64,000 nt of DNA from Streptomyces tsukubensis (GTDB lineage: Bacteria > Actinomycetota > Actinomycetes > Streptomycetales > Streptomycetaceae): assembly GCF_003932715.1 (NCBI RefSeq), contig NZ_CP020700.1, positions 4,300,501-4,364,500 of the forward strand. The letters run 5' to 3'. Below the pieces are notes generated by a model. It saw nothing but the letters and a program-made list of their open reading frames with translations. It ran no database searches and was not told the DNA's origin. The translations under genes were made by a program, and so were the position numbers. Below are positions 26,826 to 36,500 of this stretch, one piece after another; positions within the stretch are counted from its first letter, which is position 1, and each line of letters begins with the position of its first letter.

Positions 26826-27013
26826 CCGTTGACCGCCGTTTCCGTAGCGTGGCCCGCATCGGATCCGTTTGGGTGGGGAGCGCGTACGACCACTACGGCC
26901 GGGAGAAGCACACCGCTGCCTGTACGGCTCCGCGCTGCGGCTTCTCCGTCGACTATGACTCCCGCGCCGCCGCCGAACTCGCCGCCCGCACCCACCGCTG
27001 CCCCGTCCGCTGA
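26822..27013 (+). CDS. Mobile element transfer protein (small zinc-ribbon-like)
   Basis: 63 residues from GTG 26822. The sequence RFRSVARIGSVWVGSAYDHYGREKHTAACTAPRCGFSVDYDSRAAAELAARTHRCPVR, quoted here only by its key parts (HYGREKHTA, CTAPRCGFS, THRCPVR), matches short proteins annotated as mobile element transfer proteins in Streptomyces. Three cysteines and several histidines could bind a metal. Confidence 0.75.
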   Translation: MTVDRRFRSVARIGSVWVGSAYDHYGREKHTAACTAPRCGFSVDYDSRAAAELAARTHRCPVR

Positions 27014-27025
27014 AGGAACGTGACC

Positions 27026-27085
27026 ATGGCAGTGAGTCTCCCGCCCGTCTTCGTTCTGGGCGTCGTCACCTGGGCCGCCATCAAA
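27026..27085 (+). pseudogene. Truncated Spd-type membrane peptide gene
   Basis: ATG 27026 opens a typical small Spd-like membrane peptide (hydrophobic PVFVLGVVTWAAIK), but the match is lost after about 20 codons where the transposase remnant begins. The downstream transfer gene(s) expected in an intact element are missing. Confidence 0.55.
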
Positions 27086-27295
27086 TCTCGGCATCCGCCT
27101 GTGGGCCGATGCGGGCGCCAACCGTGTGCTGATGCGCCCATGCGATGGTGGAGTCGACCGAGACATCCCGATCGGATCCCGCCCGCTGCAGGGACGTGGT
27201 CCGGACCTGCTGGACCAAGCATTTCTTAGGTGCCGTCGGCAGACCACAATCGGTGGCGGGCGTAGACCGTCTTCCAAGGCCCGAACCGTTTAAGC
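27070..27295 (-). pseudogene. IS5-family transposase remnant, frameshifted
   Basis: On the minus strand one frame reads FGPWKTVYARHRLWSADGT and a second frame continues RDVSVDSTIAWAHQHTVGAR. Both are hallmark stretches of IS5-type transposases (the N-terminal W-TVY-R-W box and the catalytic DSTxxxAHQHAAGAR region). A frameshift and a stop separate them, and both ends are missing, so the element is dead. It sits at the breakpoint of the transfer cluster. Confidence 0.75.
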
Positions 27296-27330
27296 CGGTC
27301 ACCAGTCACAAATCACATGAACCCTGGTTC

Positions 27331-27798
27331 TCAGTCCGCGACGAAAGGCGCATATCCGACCGGGAGCTCGCTCACCTCAAGGTCCGAGAAGAGCAGGGTC
27401 AGATCGTGCGCGTTGGTCTCGATGTGGACCTCACGGAAGTCGATCCCGACAGCCTTGGACCAGTGGCGGGTGGCCTCCGACTCAGGGCGAAGCTCGGCAC
27501 CGTACATCTCGTGGTACTTCGCGCCCCAGACATAACTACCGGGGTTGGGATCAGCGGTTTCGCGGTCGAGTAGACGGTCGTCCAGGGAATCCCGCCAGGT
27601 ATCCGTGGACAGGAACGACTCGCATCGGGCCTCGACGCAGTACCGGAAGAGAAACCGCAGGTAGGTCGGCGGGCTCTGGACGCCGTTCGACGCGTCGACG
27701 ATGACCTCGTAGTCGCGCATGTAGGGGGTGTATCCGTGGTGCACGACAAGGTGTCCGACGGTCTCGTTCAGCGTCCGCTGAAGTTCTGCGGTGTCCAT
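27331..27798 (-). CDS. YxiG-like protein
   Basis: 155 residues. MDTAELQRTLNETVGHLVVHHGYTPYMRDYEV, followed by LRFLFRYCVEARCES, WRDSLDDRLLD and VGIDFREVHIETNAHDLTLLFSDLEVSELP, matches the YxiG-like family of actinobacteria (about 150 residues). It is a soluble alpha/beta protein, possibly an immunity-type factor by analogy with the Bacillus yxi region, though no toxin is adjacent. It lies between the transposase remnant and att copy 2. Confidence 0.8.
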   Translation of the reverse strand: MDTAELQRTLNETVGHLVVHHGYTPYMRDYEVIVDASNGVQSPPTYLRFLFRYCVEARCESFLSTDTWRDSLDDRLLDRETADPNPGSYVWGAKYHEMYGAELRPESEATRHWSKAVGIDFREVHIETNAHDLTLLFSDLEVSELPVGYAPFVAD

Positions 27799-28151
27799 GT
27801 CGCCCTTCTACCTCACTCGGTAAGCCCTTCGACAGCGAGATTCCGAGGCGTTGGGCACCCGTCGCCCGAGAGATCGCCCGGACAAGTCCCTCGACTCCGC
27901 ACGGCTCCCGGCGGGAGCCTGCTGGTCCGCTGCAACAACCGCCGTACGACCCGGTGCGCGGCATGTGCGGAGGTCTACCGGAAGGCAGATCCGGCCCGTG
28001 ATCCAGACCGGCGTCGTCGTCATGGACGGCATCTTCGGCACCGACCAGTCGCGGTAGTAACGCGGGAATCGACAGTCACGCAGTTAGACACGCAGCAATG
28101 CCAGAGGGCCCTTACCGATTCGGTAAGGGCCCTCTGACCTGGTACTTCAGC
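27799..28151. other. Gene-poor right end of element A
   Basis: About 350 bases with no recognisable gene. The last 65 bases (about 28087-28151) match the sequence left of att copy 1 with scattered substitutions and include a perfect hairpin (28102-28136). Confidence 0.5.
28102..28136 (-). terminator. tRNA-distal hairpin beside att copy 2
   Basis: Perfect 15-bp stem (CAGAGGGCCCTTACC and its complement), 5-nt loop, 15 nt beyond the tRNA-Pro 3' copy. It is in the position a tRNA terminator would occupy. Confidence 0.7.
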
Positions 28152-28194
28152 GTCGGGGTGGCGGGATTTGAACCCACGACCTCTTCGTCCCGAA
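28152..28194 (-). repeat. Attachment-site copy 2 (tRNA-Pro 3' half), left end of element B
   Basis: 43 bp identical to 57305-57347 in the intact tRNA-Pro gene. Divergence begins right after CCCGAA, inside the anticodon arm, so only the 3' half is present. With copy 3 it brackets 29.2 kb containing the integrase. Confidence 0.93.
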
Positions 28195-28298
28195 TGAGGT
28201 CCACCCAAGATCCCCACCACCCCGAACGACGTTTCCCCTGGTCAGCGCCGTGGGCTCGAACGGTCTGGGGCAGTCTCAAGAGGGCTCGGTGAGCAGAT

Positions 28299-28344
28299 CG
28301 GCTCCCAGCTGGCTCCCAAGCCTCCCGATGTCATCTTGGGAGCC
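28299..28344. promoter_or_regulatory. Integrase arm-type repeats, left end
   Basis: Direct repeat CGGCTCCCAG + 2 nt + GGCTCCCAAG (28299-28320), plus an inverted CTTGGGAGCC (28335-28344). The same double repeat, 20 of 22 positions identical, occurs at 57213-57234 just inside the other end of the element. It is likely bound by integrase or excisionase. Confidence 0.75.
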
Positions 28345-28355
28345 ATTAAGCTTGG

Positions 28356-28387
28356 GGGCGCTCGATAACCCCTGTTATCGAGCGCCC
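28356..28387. promoter_or_regulatory. Palindrome GATAAC-N4-GTTATC, copy 1
   Basis: Perfect 14-bp arms (GGGCGCTCGATAAC / GTTATCGAGCGCCC) with a 4-nt loop, about 115 nt upstream of the pseudo-methylase/hsd operon start. Its core recurs at 37389-37404 before the ATPase operon. Confidence 0.65.
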
Positions 28388-28499
28388 GTAGCGGCTCCAG
28401 CGAAGAGCGACCGTAGTTTTTGGATACGCGGGAGGCGGTACTGCCGACGGGGCAGTCAGGTTGTCCTGCGAACAGGATCTTGAAGGGGGGGAGGGCGTC

Positions 28500-30734
28500 G
28501 TGGTTCACCATAGGGTTTCCGTGCCGGGCTCATCTCACCCCTTCGCGGCTGTGCCGTACGTCTCCATGTCCGAGATCGCGACGCTCGCGCGGGTGAAGCG
28601 TCCCGTGGTCTCGACGTGGCGGCGACGGTACTCGCATTTCCCGGCACCCGTCGCGGGAAATGCCGGCCGGCCCTTGTTCGACGGCGGGCAAGTGGCGGAG
28701 TGGCTGATCTCCTCGGGTCTGGGAAACACCGACCATGCGGAGCTTCGTTCTGATGTGGCCCTCTTCGGCATCGTGGCACTGACGGACCGATTCAGTGGGT
28801 GGCAACTCATTGAGGTCCTGGGCAGCCTGCTGTGCCTGCGCAGGCTCGACGGCCGCCCACTGGCCGGTCCTGACGTCGGCGCTGACAACGACGATGACCG
28901 GACGCTGTGGGCCGCGGTGATGCACCGAGCTGAGCGGATGGACGCCGAGGACGAGTTCGTCTTGCGCGAGCTGCGCTCAGTCGACGCTGCCGCCGCCCCG
29001 CTCGTCCGGTTCGCAGAGGACCTGGCTGACGCCGCCTACAACGAGCGAGGCGCGTACGAACGGCTGCTGGCTGCCCGTGCCCGGCTCGGCGTGGACGCTC
29101 TCGCCGCAGATGCCGTGTCCCCCGAGCTTCTGAGCCTGATCACCCAGCTCGCGGACCTGCGTGTCCGCCTGGAACGCGACCAATCGATCACCCTCGCCGA
29201 CCCGCATGCACGCGCTGGCGACCTGCTTGCCGCGCTGCTGCGCGAGGCCGACGACTGCGAGAACATCACCGCCTTGGCCGCCGAGCCGGACGAGCGCCTG
29301 GCCCGCATCGCCCGTCGCCGCTTGCTGCTCGCGGGCGTCGACGAGCTCGCACTCGACGTGCAGACCGGCAACGACCTCGAGGAACGCCTCGCGGACCCCG
29401 ATCTCATCGTGACTCAGCTCCCGTACCGCCCAGGTGAGGACCGCTCGGCCCTCGCCGCCCTTGAGGGCATCGAGCGCGTGGCCGACCTTCTCGCCTCCGG
29501 CTGCACGGCCCTCGTGCTGGGCCCCGCCGACGCCCTCGTCGACGCTCTGCGGGGCACGGAGGAGTCCCAGCTGCGGTCAGAGCTGCTGCGCAGAAATATC
29601 GTCGAGGCCGCCATCGCTCTGCCCGGCGGCGTGCTTCCTCACCGTCCCGGCTACCGTCCGGCTCTCTGGGTACTCACCCGCGACCCCGTTTCGGCAGCGG
29701 ACGGCAAGGTCTTACTCGCCGACATCAGCGCCGTCTCCTTGACCGAAGACGTATGCGCCCGGCTGGCTGAAGACGTACTCCTCTGGCGCGCCGAAGGCTT
29801 CCGCGCACTCGACGGCCACGACCCCCGCTACGGACGCGCGGTGGACGTCGCTGTCCTGGACCGTTCCTTCGGCGGCCCGCTGACCCCGCCCGCGCCGCCT
29901 GCCTCCGCGATCTGGTCGCGCACGACGACAGAGCGTCCCGCACTTATCGCTGAAGCCGAGGCCTGCCTGGAGCGTGCGGCCGACGAGGCTGGGTCGTACG
30001 AGGACACGCACGGTCCGTTCCGCGGGCGCGTGCTGCGCCGCGTCGGCCGGATGCCCCGGCGGACCACTCTCGGCGCGCTCATCGCCGAGGGCAGGGTGAG
30101 CAGGCTCAAAGGCCACCGGATCGACGAGGACCATCTCGTCCGGGACGGCCATCACACCGTGCTCGGCCCCGAGGAGATCACCGGGGCCGGCGCCGTCGGG
30201 GCGCGGCGCATGGACCGGCTGGTGCTGGCCACCGCGTACGACCGCGTGGCGCTCACCGAGCCGGGGGATGTCGTCTACACGCTTGCGCCGCGACTCGGCC
30301 TGTACGTCGACCACGACGGCTTCAGCGTGGTCGCCTTCCCGGCCCGCGTGCTCCGCGTCAACCGCGCCGCCGAACGCCCGCTGACCCCGCGCGTGCTGGC
30401 AGCCCTGCTCGGCGTCGCCCGCAACACCGGCCGCAGCCCCAGTGCCGTGCGGGCCGCCCGCCGCATCGAGGACTACCAGCTGCCCGACCTTGACCCAGAG
30501 GACGTCGAGCGTTTCGACGCCCTGCTGGCCGAGACCGAGCGCCGGGAGCGGCTGTTGCGCGCGCAGGCCGACGCGCTCGCCGAGGCCAGGAGCCTGACGG
30601 TCGCCGGCCTCGCAGACGGCACCCTCACTCTCGACCGAAACGTGAACCAACCACCGTACGCAATGAATACCTTGACCATGGACGAGTTGTCGTCGAGCAG
30701 TCACGCAGGAAGAAGGAACGATGCCCCCGCGTAA
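28500..30734 (+). CDS. HTH plus degenerate N6-methylase-like protein heading a type I R-M operon
   Basis: 744 residues from GTG 28500, after a GGGGGGAGGG ribosome site. An N-terminal AlpA/MerR-like HTH (MSEIATLARVKRPVVSTWRRRYSHFP, then GRPLFDGGQVAEWL) is followed by helical and Rossmann-like parts in the order of an HsdM subunit. The motifs are degenerate: the SAM motif DPACGSGG is replaced by ADPHARAGDLLAALL (about 234-250), and catalytic NPPF/Y by LIVTQLPYRPGE (about 303-315). The C-terminal third (YTLAPRLGLYVDHDGFSVVAFPARVLR) resembles a target-recognition-domain fragment. The gene overlaps hsdM by 14 nt. It is probably a DNA-binding accessory or regulator rather than an enzyme, which is inference. 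Confidence 0.75.
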   Translation: MVHHRVSVPGSSHPFAAVPYVSMSEIATLARVKRPVVSTWRRRYSHFPAPVAGNAGRPLFDGGQVAEWLISSGLGNTDHAELRSDVALFGIVALTDRFSGWQLIEVLGSLLCLRRLDGRPLAGPDVGADNDDDRTLWAAVMHRAERMDAEDEFVLRELRSVDAAAAPLVRFAEDLADAAYNERGAYERLLAARARLGVDALAADAVSPELLSLITQLADLRVRLERDQSITLADPHARAGDLLAALLREADDCENITALAAEPDERLARIARRRLLLAGVDELALDVQTGNDLEERLADPDLIVTQLPYRPGEDRSALAALEGIERVADLLASGCTALVLGPADALVDALRGTEESQLRSELLRRNIVEAAIALPGGVLPHRPGYRPALWVLTRDPVSAADGKVLLADISAVSLTEDVCARLAEDVLLWRAEGFRALDGHDPRYGRAVDVAVLDRSFGGPLTPPAPPASAIWSRTTTERPALIAEAEACLERAADEAGSYEDTHGPFRGRVLRRVGRMPRRTTLGALIAEGRVSRLKGHRIDEDHLVRDGHHTVLGPEEITGAGAVGARRMDRLVLATAYDRVALTEPGDVVYTLAPRLGLYVDHDGFSVVAFPARVLRVNRAAERPLTPRVLAALLGVARNTGRSPSAVRAARRIEDYQLPDLDPEDVERFDALLAETERRERLLRAQADALAEARSLTVAGLADGTLTLDRNVNQPPYAMNTLTMDELSSSSHAGRRNDAPA

Positions 30735-32352
30735 GCGAGCCGCCGCCGGACAGGGCGAACTGCCCGGCGTCTCCAGCACCAAGGAGATCCAGGACATCCT
30801 GTGGAAGGCCGCGGACAAGCTCCGCGGTTCCATGGACGCCGCCCAGTACAAGGAGTTCGTGCTCGGCCTGGTCTTCCTGAAGTACGTCTCCGACGCCTTC
30901 CACGAGCGCCGCGAGGAGCTGGCCGCAGACCCGGAGCTGGCGGCCATCCCGGAGCACCGGCGGGCGGCGTTCCTGGAGGAGAAGGACGAGTACACCGAGA
31001 AGAACGTCTTCTGGGTGCCCCCGACCGCCCGCTGGGACCACATCAAGGAGAACGCGTCGAGCGCGGAGGGTGGCGTCGGCAAGCTCCTCGACGAGGCCAT
31101 GGATGAGGTGATGAAGGCCAACAAGACCCTCACCGGCGTCCTCCCCAAGATCTTCAACCGCGACAACGTCGACCAGAAGCGCCTGAAGGAGCTGGTCGAC
31201 CTCATCAGCGACGCCCGCTTCACGGGCCACGGCGACCGCCCGGCGCAGGACGTGCTCGGCGAGACGTACGAGTACTTCTTGGGGCGGTTCGCGAGGGCGG
31301 AGGGCAAGCTCGCTGGCGAGTTCTACACCCCGGCGAGCGTGGTGCGGCTGCTGGTCGAGGTCCTTGAGCCCTACGAGGGCCGGGTGTACGACCCGGCGTG
31401 CGGCTCGGGCGGCATGTTCGTGCAGTCGGGCAAATTCGTCGCCAGTCGGCGCGGCAAGGACCACACCCACGACATCGCGGTGTATGGCCAGGAGGCCAAC
31501 GAGCGTACCTGGCGGCTGGCGAAGATGAACCTCGCCATCCACGGCATGGACCCGAAGGGCGTCGGCGAGCGGTGGGCGGACACCTTCGCCGACGACAAAC
31601 TGCCTGACCTCAAGGCCGACTTCGTCATGGCCAACCCGCCGTTCAACATGTCCGACTGGGCAAGGAAGTCGGACGACCCCCGCTGGCGGTACGGCGTCCC
31701 GCCGCAGTCGAACGCCAACTACGCGTGGCTCCAGCACATCGTCTCGAAGCTGGGGGACCGGGGCAGCGCGGGCGTCGTCCTGTCCAACGGCTCCATGTCC
31801 TCGAAGCAGTCGGGCGAGGGCGAGATCCGCGCGGCACTGGTCGCGGCCGACCTGGTGGCCTGCATGGTTGCGCTGCCGGCCAACCTGTTCCGCACGACCG
31901 CGATCCCGGCCTGCCTGTGGTTCCTCACGAAGGACAAGTCCCCGCAGGGCACGAAGGCACTGGAGGACCGGCGCAGCCGGGTGCTGTTCATCGACGCGCG
32001 GGCCATGGGCACGATGCTCGACCGCACGGAGCGCATCCTCACGGACGCGGACCTGGAGAAGATCTCCGACACGTACCACGCATGGCGCGGCACCAGGTCG
32101 GCAAGGGAAAAGGACCTTTCGTACGAGGACGTGGCCGGTTTCTGCTACAGCGCAACGCTGGAGGAGATCGAGAAGCATGACTATGTGCTGACGCCGGGGC
32201 GGTACGTGGGGGCGACGGAGATCGAGGACGATCCGGACGCGGAGCCAGTGGAAGACCGCATTGCGCGGCTGACCAAGGAGCTGTTCGAGCATTTGGACGA
32301 ATCGGCGCGGCTTGACGCGGTGGTACGCGAGCAGTTGGGGAGGGTCGTATGA
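30721..32352 (+). CDS. hsdM: Type I restriction-modification system, methylase subunit
   Basis: 543-residue N6-adenine methyltransferase subunit. The N-terminal helical domain (GSMDAAQYKEFVLGLVFLKYVSDAF) is typical of HsdM. The SAM motif is YDPACGSGGMFVQSG (about 222-236) and the catalytic motif is MANPPFNMSDW (about 303-313), both intact, so it should be active in contrast to the upstream protein. Start ATG 30721 with GAAGGAACG upstream. Its stop overlaps hsdS by 4 nt (ATGA). Confidence 0.96.
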   Translation: MPPRKRAAAGQGELPGVSSTKEIQDILWKAADKLRGSMDAAQYKEFVLGLVFLKYVSDAFHERREELAADPELAAIPEHRRAAFLEEKDEYTEKNVFWVPPTARWDHIKENASSAEGGVGKLLDEAMDEVMKANKTLTGVLPKIFNRDNVDQKRLKELVDLISDARFTGHGDRPAQDVLGETYEYFLGRFARAEGKLAGEFYTPASVVRLLVEVLEPYEGRVYDPACGSGGMFVQSGKFVASRRGKDHTHDIAVYGQEANERTWRLAKMNLAIHGMDPKGVGERWADTFADDKLPDLKADFVMANPPFNMSDWARKSDDPRWRYGVPPQSNANYAWLQHIVSKLGDRGSAGVVLSNGSMSSKQSGEGEIRAALVAADLVACMVALPANLFRTTAIPACLWFLTKDKSPQGTKALEDRRSRVLFIDARAMGTMLDRTERILTDADLEKISDTYHAWRGTRSAREKDLSYEDVAGFCYSATLEEIEKHDYVLTPGRYVGATEIEDDPDAEPVEDRIARLTKELFEHLDESARLDAVVREQLGRVV

Positions 32353-33518
32353 ACGGGTGGCAGGTCCGTGAGCTCGGCGATCTTTGCACAAGAATTACGG
32401 TCGGTCACGTGGGCTCCATGGCGTCTCGCTACGTTTCTCATGGAATTCCTTTCCTACGGTCACAGAATGTGAAGCCGGGACGCATTGACGTATCCTCGCT
32501 CAAGTATATCGACCAGGGATTCCATGATGAGTTGGTTAAGTCTCAACTGCACGCAGGCGATTTGGTAATCGTTCGCACCGGTGAACCTGGCGTGGCTGCC
32601 GTGGTTCCGGATGACATGGGGGCGACTAACTGCTCCGATTTGGTAATCGCGAGGCCCGGTCAGGGCGCTGACGTACGCTTCTTGTGTTATGCGATTAATG
32701 AGACTGCCGGAGATTTCATCCGAGCTCATACGGTCGGGGCCGTGCAGCAGCACTTCAATGTTGCTTCAGCGAAAAAGCTCACCCTTGATGTCCCGCCTCT
32801 CGCTGAACAGCGGGCAATCGTCGGTTTGCTCGGGGCGCTGGACGACAAGATCGCGGCTAACGACCGTGTCGCGTTTGCGGCGCAGAGCCTGCTGCGAAGT
32901 CTGTACGGTTCGGTCGGTGCAGAAACTGGTGCAACACCAATCGGTAAGATCGGGTCCGTCGTCCGCGATCTAGTCAAGCCGGAGATGCTTTCCGGGCGTG
33001 AGCCCTATGTGGGTTTGGAGCATATGCCTAGAAAGAGGGTATGGCTGGATACGTGGGGCGATACATCGAAAGTAGCCAGCGCCAAGAACGCTTTCCAGAG
33101 CGGGGATGTGCTGTTCGGGAAGCTTCGCCCCTATTTCCACAAGGTTGGACTAGCTCAGACTGCTGGTGTCTGCTCGACTGACATCATCGTGGTTCGGCCG
33201 GTGGAAGATGAGTATCGTCCTTGGCTCCTGATGGCATTGTCCAGCGATGAAACTGTCGCACACGCAACGGCGCGAAGTGATGGTACGCGGATGCCCCGTG
33301 CGAAGTGGTCCGATCTTGCCGGGTTCGAGGTCTCTTGGCCTGGCCGCGAAGCGGTGAACCGATTCGGAGCGGTTGCCACTCCGTTGATCCAACGGGTTGA
33401 GGCTGCCGCCGCCGAGAGCCGCGCCCTCGCAGCGCTCCGCGACACCCTCCTCCCCCAACTCATGTCCGGCAAGCTCCGCGTCCGTGACGCCGAGCGCATC
33501 GTGGAGGACGCTGTATGA
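32349..33518 (+). CDS. hsdS: Type I restriction-modification system, specificity subunit
   Basis: 389-residue HsdS. Two target-recognition domains (about 4-150 and 200-340), each followed by a conserved helical spacer: LAEQRAIVGLLGALDDKIAANDRV and AAAAESRALAALRDTLLPQLMSGKLRV. The recognised DNA sequence cannot be read from the protein. The nucleotide composition falls clearly within the first TRD (about 32385-32790, many A/T third positions) compared with hsdM and hsdR, which is usual for TRDs acquired by horizontal exchange. It is coupled on both sides by ATGA overlaps. Confidence 0.95.
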   Translation: MNGWQVRELGDLCTRITVGHVGSMASRYVSHGIPFLRSQNVKPGRIDVSSLKYIDQGFHDELVKSQLHAGDLVIVRTGEPGVAAVVPDDMGATNCSDLVIARPGQGADVRFLCYAINETAGDFIRAHTVGAVQQHFNVASAKKLTLDVPPLAEQRAIVGLLGALDDKIAANDRVAFAAQSLLRSLYGSVGAETGATPIGKIGSVVRDLVKPEMLSGREPYVGLEHMPRKRVWLDTWGDTSKVASAKNAFQSGDVLFGKLRPYFHKVGLAQTAGVCSTDIIVVRPVEDEYRPWLLMALSSDETVAHATARSDGTRMPRAKWSDLAGFEVSWPGREAVNRFGAVATPLIQRVEAAAAESRALAALRDTLLPQLMSGKLRVRDAERIVEDAV

Positions 33519-36500
33519 CGACTGTCAACCACCGCGCCAAGCTCGACCGAAAAATGACCGAGTCCACCTGGGAACACCTCGCTATGGACGAGCTAGGCCA
33601 ACTCGCCTGGGAGGTGAAAGAGGGCAAGGCGATCGCCCCCGGCTCCGGGCACCGCAAGGACTGGGACGACCTGATCCTGCACGACCAGCTCCAGGCGGCC
33701 ATCGAGCGGCTGAACCCCGAGCTGTCGGCCACCGCCGTCCACGAGGCGCTCCGCATCGCCACCGACCCCGCCTCCACCGAGCCGTACCCGGAGAACAAGC
33801 AGGCGCACGCCCACCTCACCGCCGGCGTCCGGTTCACCTACACCGACGAGTTCGGCGCCGAGCAGACGCCCACCGTCCGTCTCGTCGACTTCAACGACCC
33901 CGACGCGAACACCTACCTCGCCGTCAACCAGGTCACGGTCCGGGACACCGACGGCCGCCACCGCCGTTTCGACGTCGTCCTCTACGTCAACGGCCTGCCC
34001 CTCGCCGCCATCGAGCTGAAGAGCGCCTCCGCCGAGAACGCCACCCTCAAGGACGCGCACGCCCAGCTCCAGACCTACGTCGCCGAGTTCCCCATCGCGT
34101 TCCGCTACAACGTCCTGAGCCTGGTCTCGGACGGCATCACCGCGAAGTACGGCACGGTCTTCACCCCGTACGAGCACTTCGCGCCGTGGAACGTCGACCA
34201 CGACGGCGACCGCGTCGACACCAACGCCCCCGACTACGACGGCCTGGAGGCGCTGAACCTCGCCCTCCACGGACTGTTCACCCAGTCCCGCTTCCTCTCC
34301 CTCACCCGCAACTTCGTCAACTTCACGCCCACCGGCAAGCGCATCGCGAAGCCCCACCAGTATTTCGCTGTGACCAAGGCCGTCGAGGCGATCGTCACCG
34401 CCTCCCAGAGCAACGGCCAGGCGGGCGTCGTCTGGCACACGCAGGGCGCCGGCAAGTCCGAGGAGATGGTGGAGACCTCCGCCCTCGTCTCGCGCCACCC
34501 GGCCTTGAACAACCCCACCGTCGTCGTCGTCACCGACCGCAACGACCTCGACGACCAGCTCTACGACACCTTCCGGGACAGCCAGACCCTCCTCGGGCAG
34601 GAGCCCCGCCAGGTCAACACCCGCGAAGAGCTCCGTACCGAGCTGAAGAGCCGTACCGTCGGCGGGATCATCTTCACCACACTGCAGAAGTTCGGTCTCA
34701 GCCAGGAGGAGAAGGACTCGGGCGCGGGCCACCCCCTCCTCTCCGAGCGCCGCAACATCCTGGTCGTCGTCGACGAAGCGCACCGCTCGCACTACGACAG
34801 CCTCGACGGTTACGCCCGCCACCTGCGCGACGCACTCCCGTACGCCACGCTCATCGCCTTCACGGGCACCCCGATCTCGAAGGCCGACGCCGACACCCGC
34901 GCGGTGTTCGGCGAGTACATCGACATCTACGACCTCAAGCGGGCCGTCGACGACGAGGCCACCGTCCGCGTCTTCCACGAGCCGCGTGTCATCGACGTGT
35001 CCCTGCCGCCCGACGTCGACCCGTCGACGATCGACGAGCAGGCCAACGCCCTTACCGAGGGCATGGACGACGCCGAGCGCCGCCGCGCCGTGCAATACGC
35101 CGCCACCATGAACACGGTCTACGGTGCGCCCGACCGTATAGCGACGCTCGCCGACGATCTGATCTCCCACTGGGAGAAGCGTCGCGAGCTGATGAAGCCG
35201 GACATCGGCGGCCCCGGCAAGGCGATGATCGTCTGTGCGACGCGGGAGATCTGCGTCCGGGTGTACGACGCGCTGGCCGAGCGCCGTCCCGAGTGGGCGA
35301 GCGGCGAGGTCGACCAGGGCGTCATGAAGATCGTCTTTCACGGGGACCGCACCGACGAGGAGCACCTGCGCAAGCACGCCCTGCTCAAGTCCCAGCAGAA
35401 GACCATCCAGGCCCGGGCCAAGAACCCGGAGGACGCGCTCGAACTGCTCATCGTGCACTCGATGCTGCTCACCGGCTACGACGCCCCGCCCATCCATACC
35501 CTGTACATGGACCGTCCCATGCGGGGCGCCAACCTGATGCAGGCCCTGGCCCGCGTCAACCGCCGCTTCCGCGGCAAGCAGGACGGTCTCCTCGTCGGAT
35601 ACGCGCCGCTCACCGACAACCTCTCCAAGGCCCTGGAGGAGTACTCGCGCCAGGACCAGCAGGACAAGACGCTCGGTGCGGACATCGATCGGGCCATCAC
35701 CGAGGTCAAGAACGAACTCGCCACCATCAAGGGCCTGCTGGCCGGCTCGCGCTGGCGGGAACTGCTCGCAGACACCGCCCACCCCGAGCCGCGCAAGCGA
35801 GCCCTGCGCCTGACCTCCAACTTCCTGCGCGACCCGAAGACTCCGGGCAACAAGGTGGAACCCGGCACCAAGCCGCTGTCCGTCCGTTTTAAGGACAGTG
35901 CCGCTCGCTTGGACCGCTTCTACCGGATCTGCGCGATGAGCAAGGAGATCGCCGAGCGTTGCGAGGACCTAGAGGACTGGCGGCGCGACATCGCCTTCTT
36001 CAGTGAGGTGCGCGCCTGGATGATCAAGCTCGACGCCGCCGACCGTGAGGCCACGGGTCAGCCGGTGACCGCTGAGATCCGGCGTTACCTCGAAGCGCTC
36101 GCCGCCTCGGTCGTCGACGCGGACGAGATCACCGACCTGTACGAAGAGGCCGGGATCGGGCGGCTGGACATCACCCGCCTCAACGACACCCAGCTGCGGA
36201 AGCTGGAGAACTCCGAGACCTCACACCTGGTCACCGAGGCGTTGCGCCGCATGATCGAGCAGAAGATGCGCGAGGTGACGAAGCACAACGTCGTCCGGCA
36301 CGAGAGTTTCTCCGAGCGGCTGAACGACCTGATGACGCGCTACATGCTCCAACAGCTCACCAGCGCCCAGGCGATTGCCGAACTCGCGGCGCTGGCACGG
36401 CAGGTGTCGGACGAGGCCCGTCGCGGTGAGCGCTTCGACCCACCGCTCAACCACGCCGAGCTGGCCTTCTACGACGCGGTCGCCCATCGCGACATGGCCG

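Noticed and set aside
33397..35892. Long plus-strand frame inside hsdR, and a minus-strand frame at 33593-35782
   Set aside because: Both are shadows of hsdR, which has intact nuclease and helicase motifs; their composition is low in complexity.
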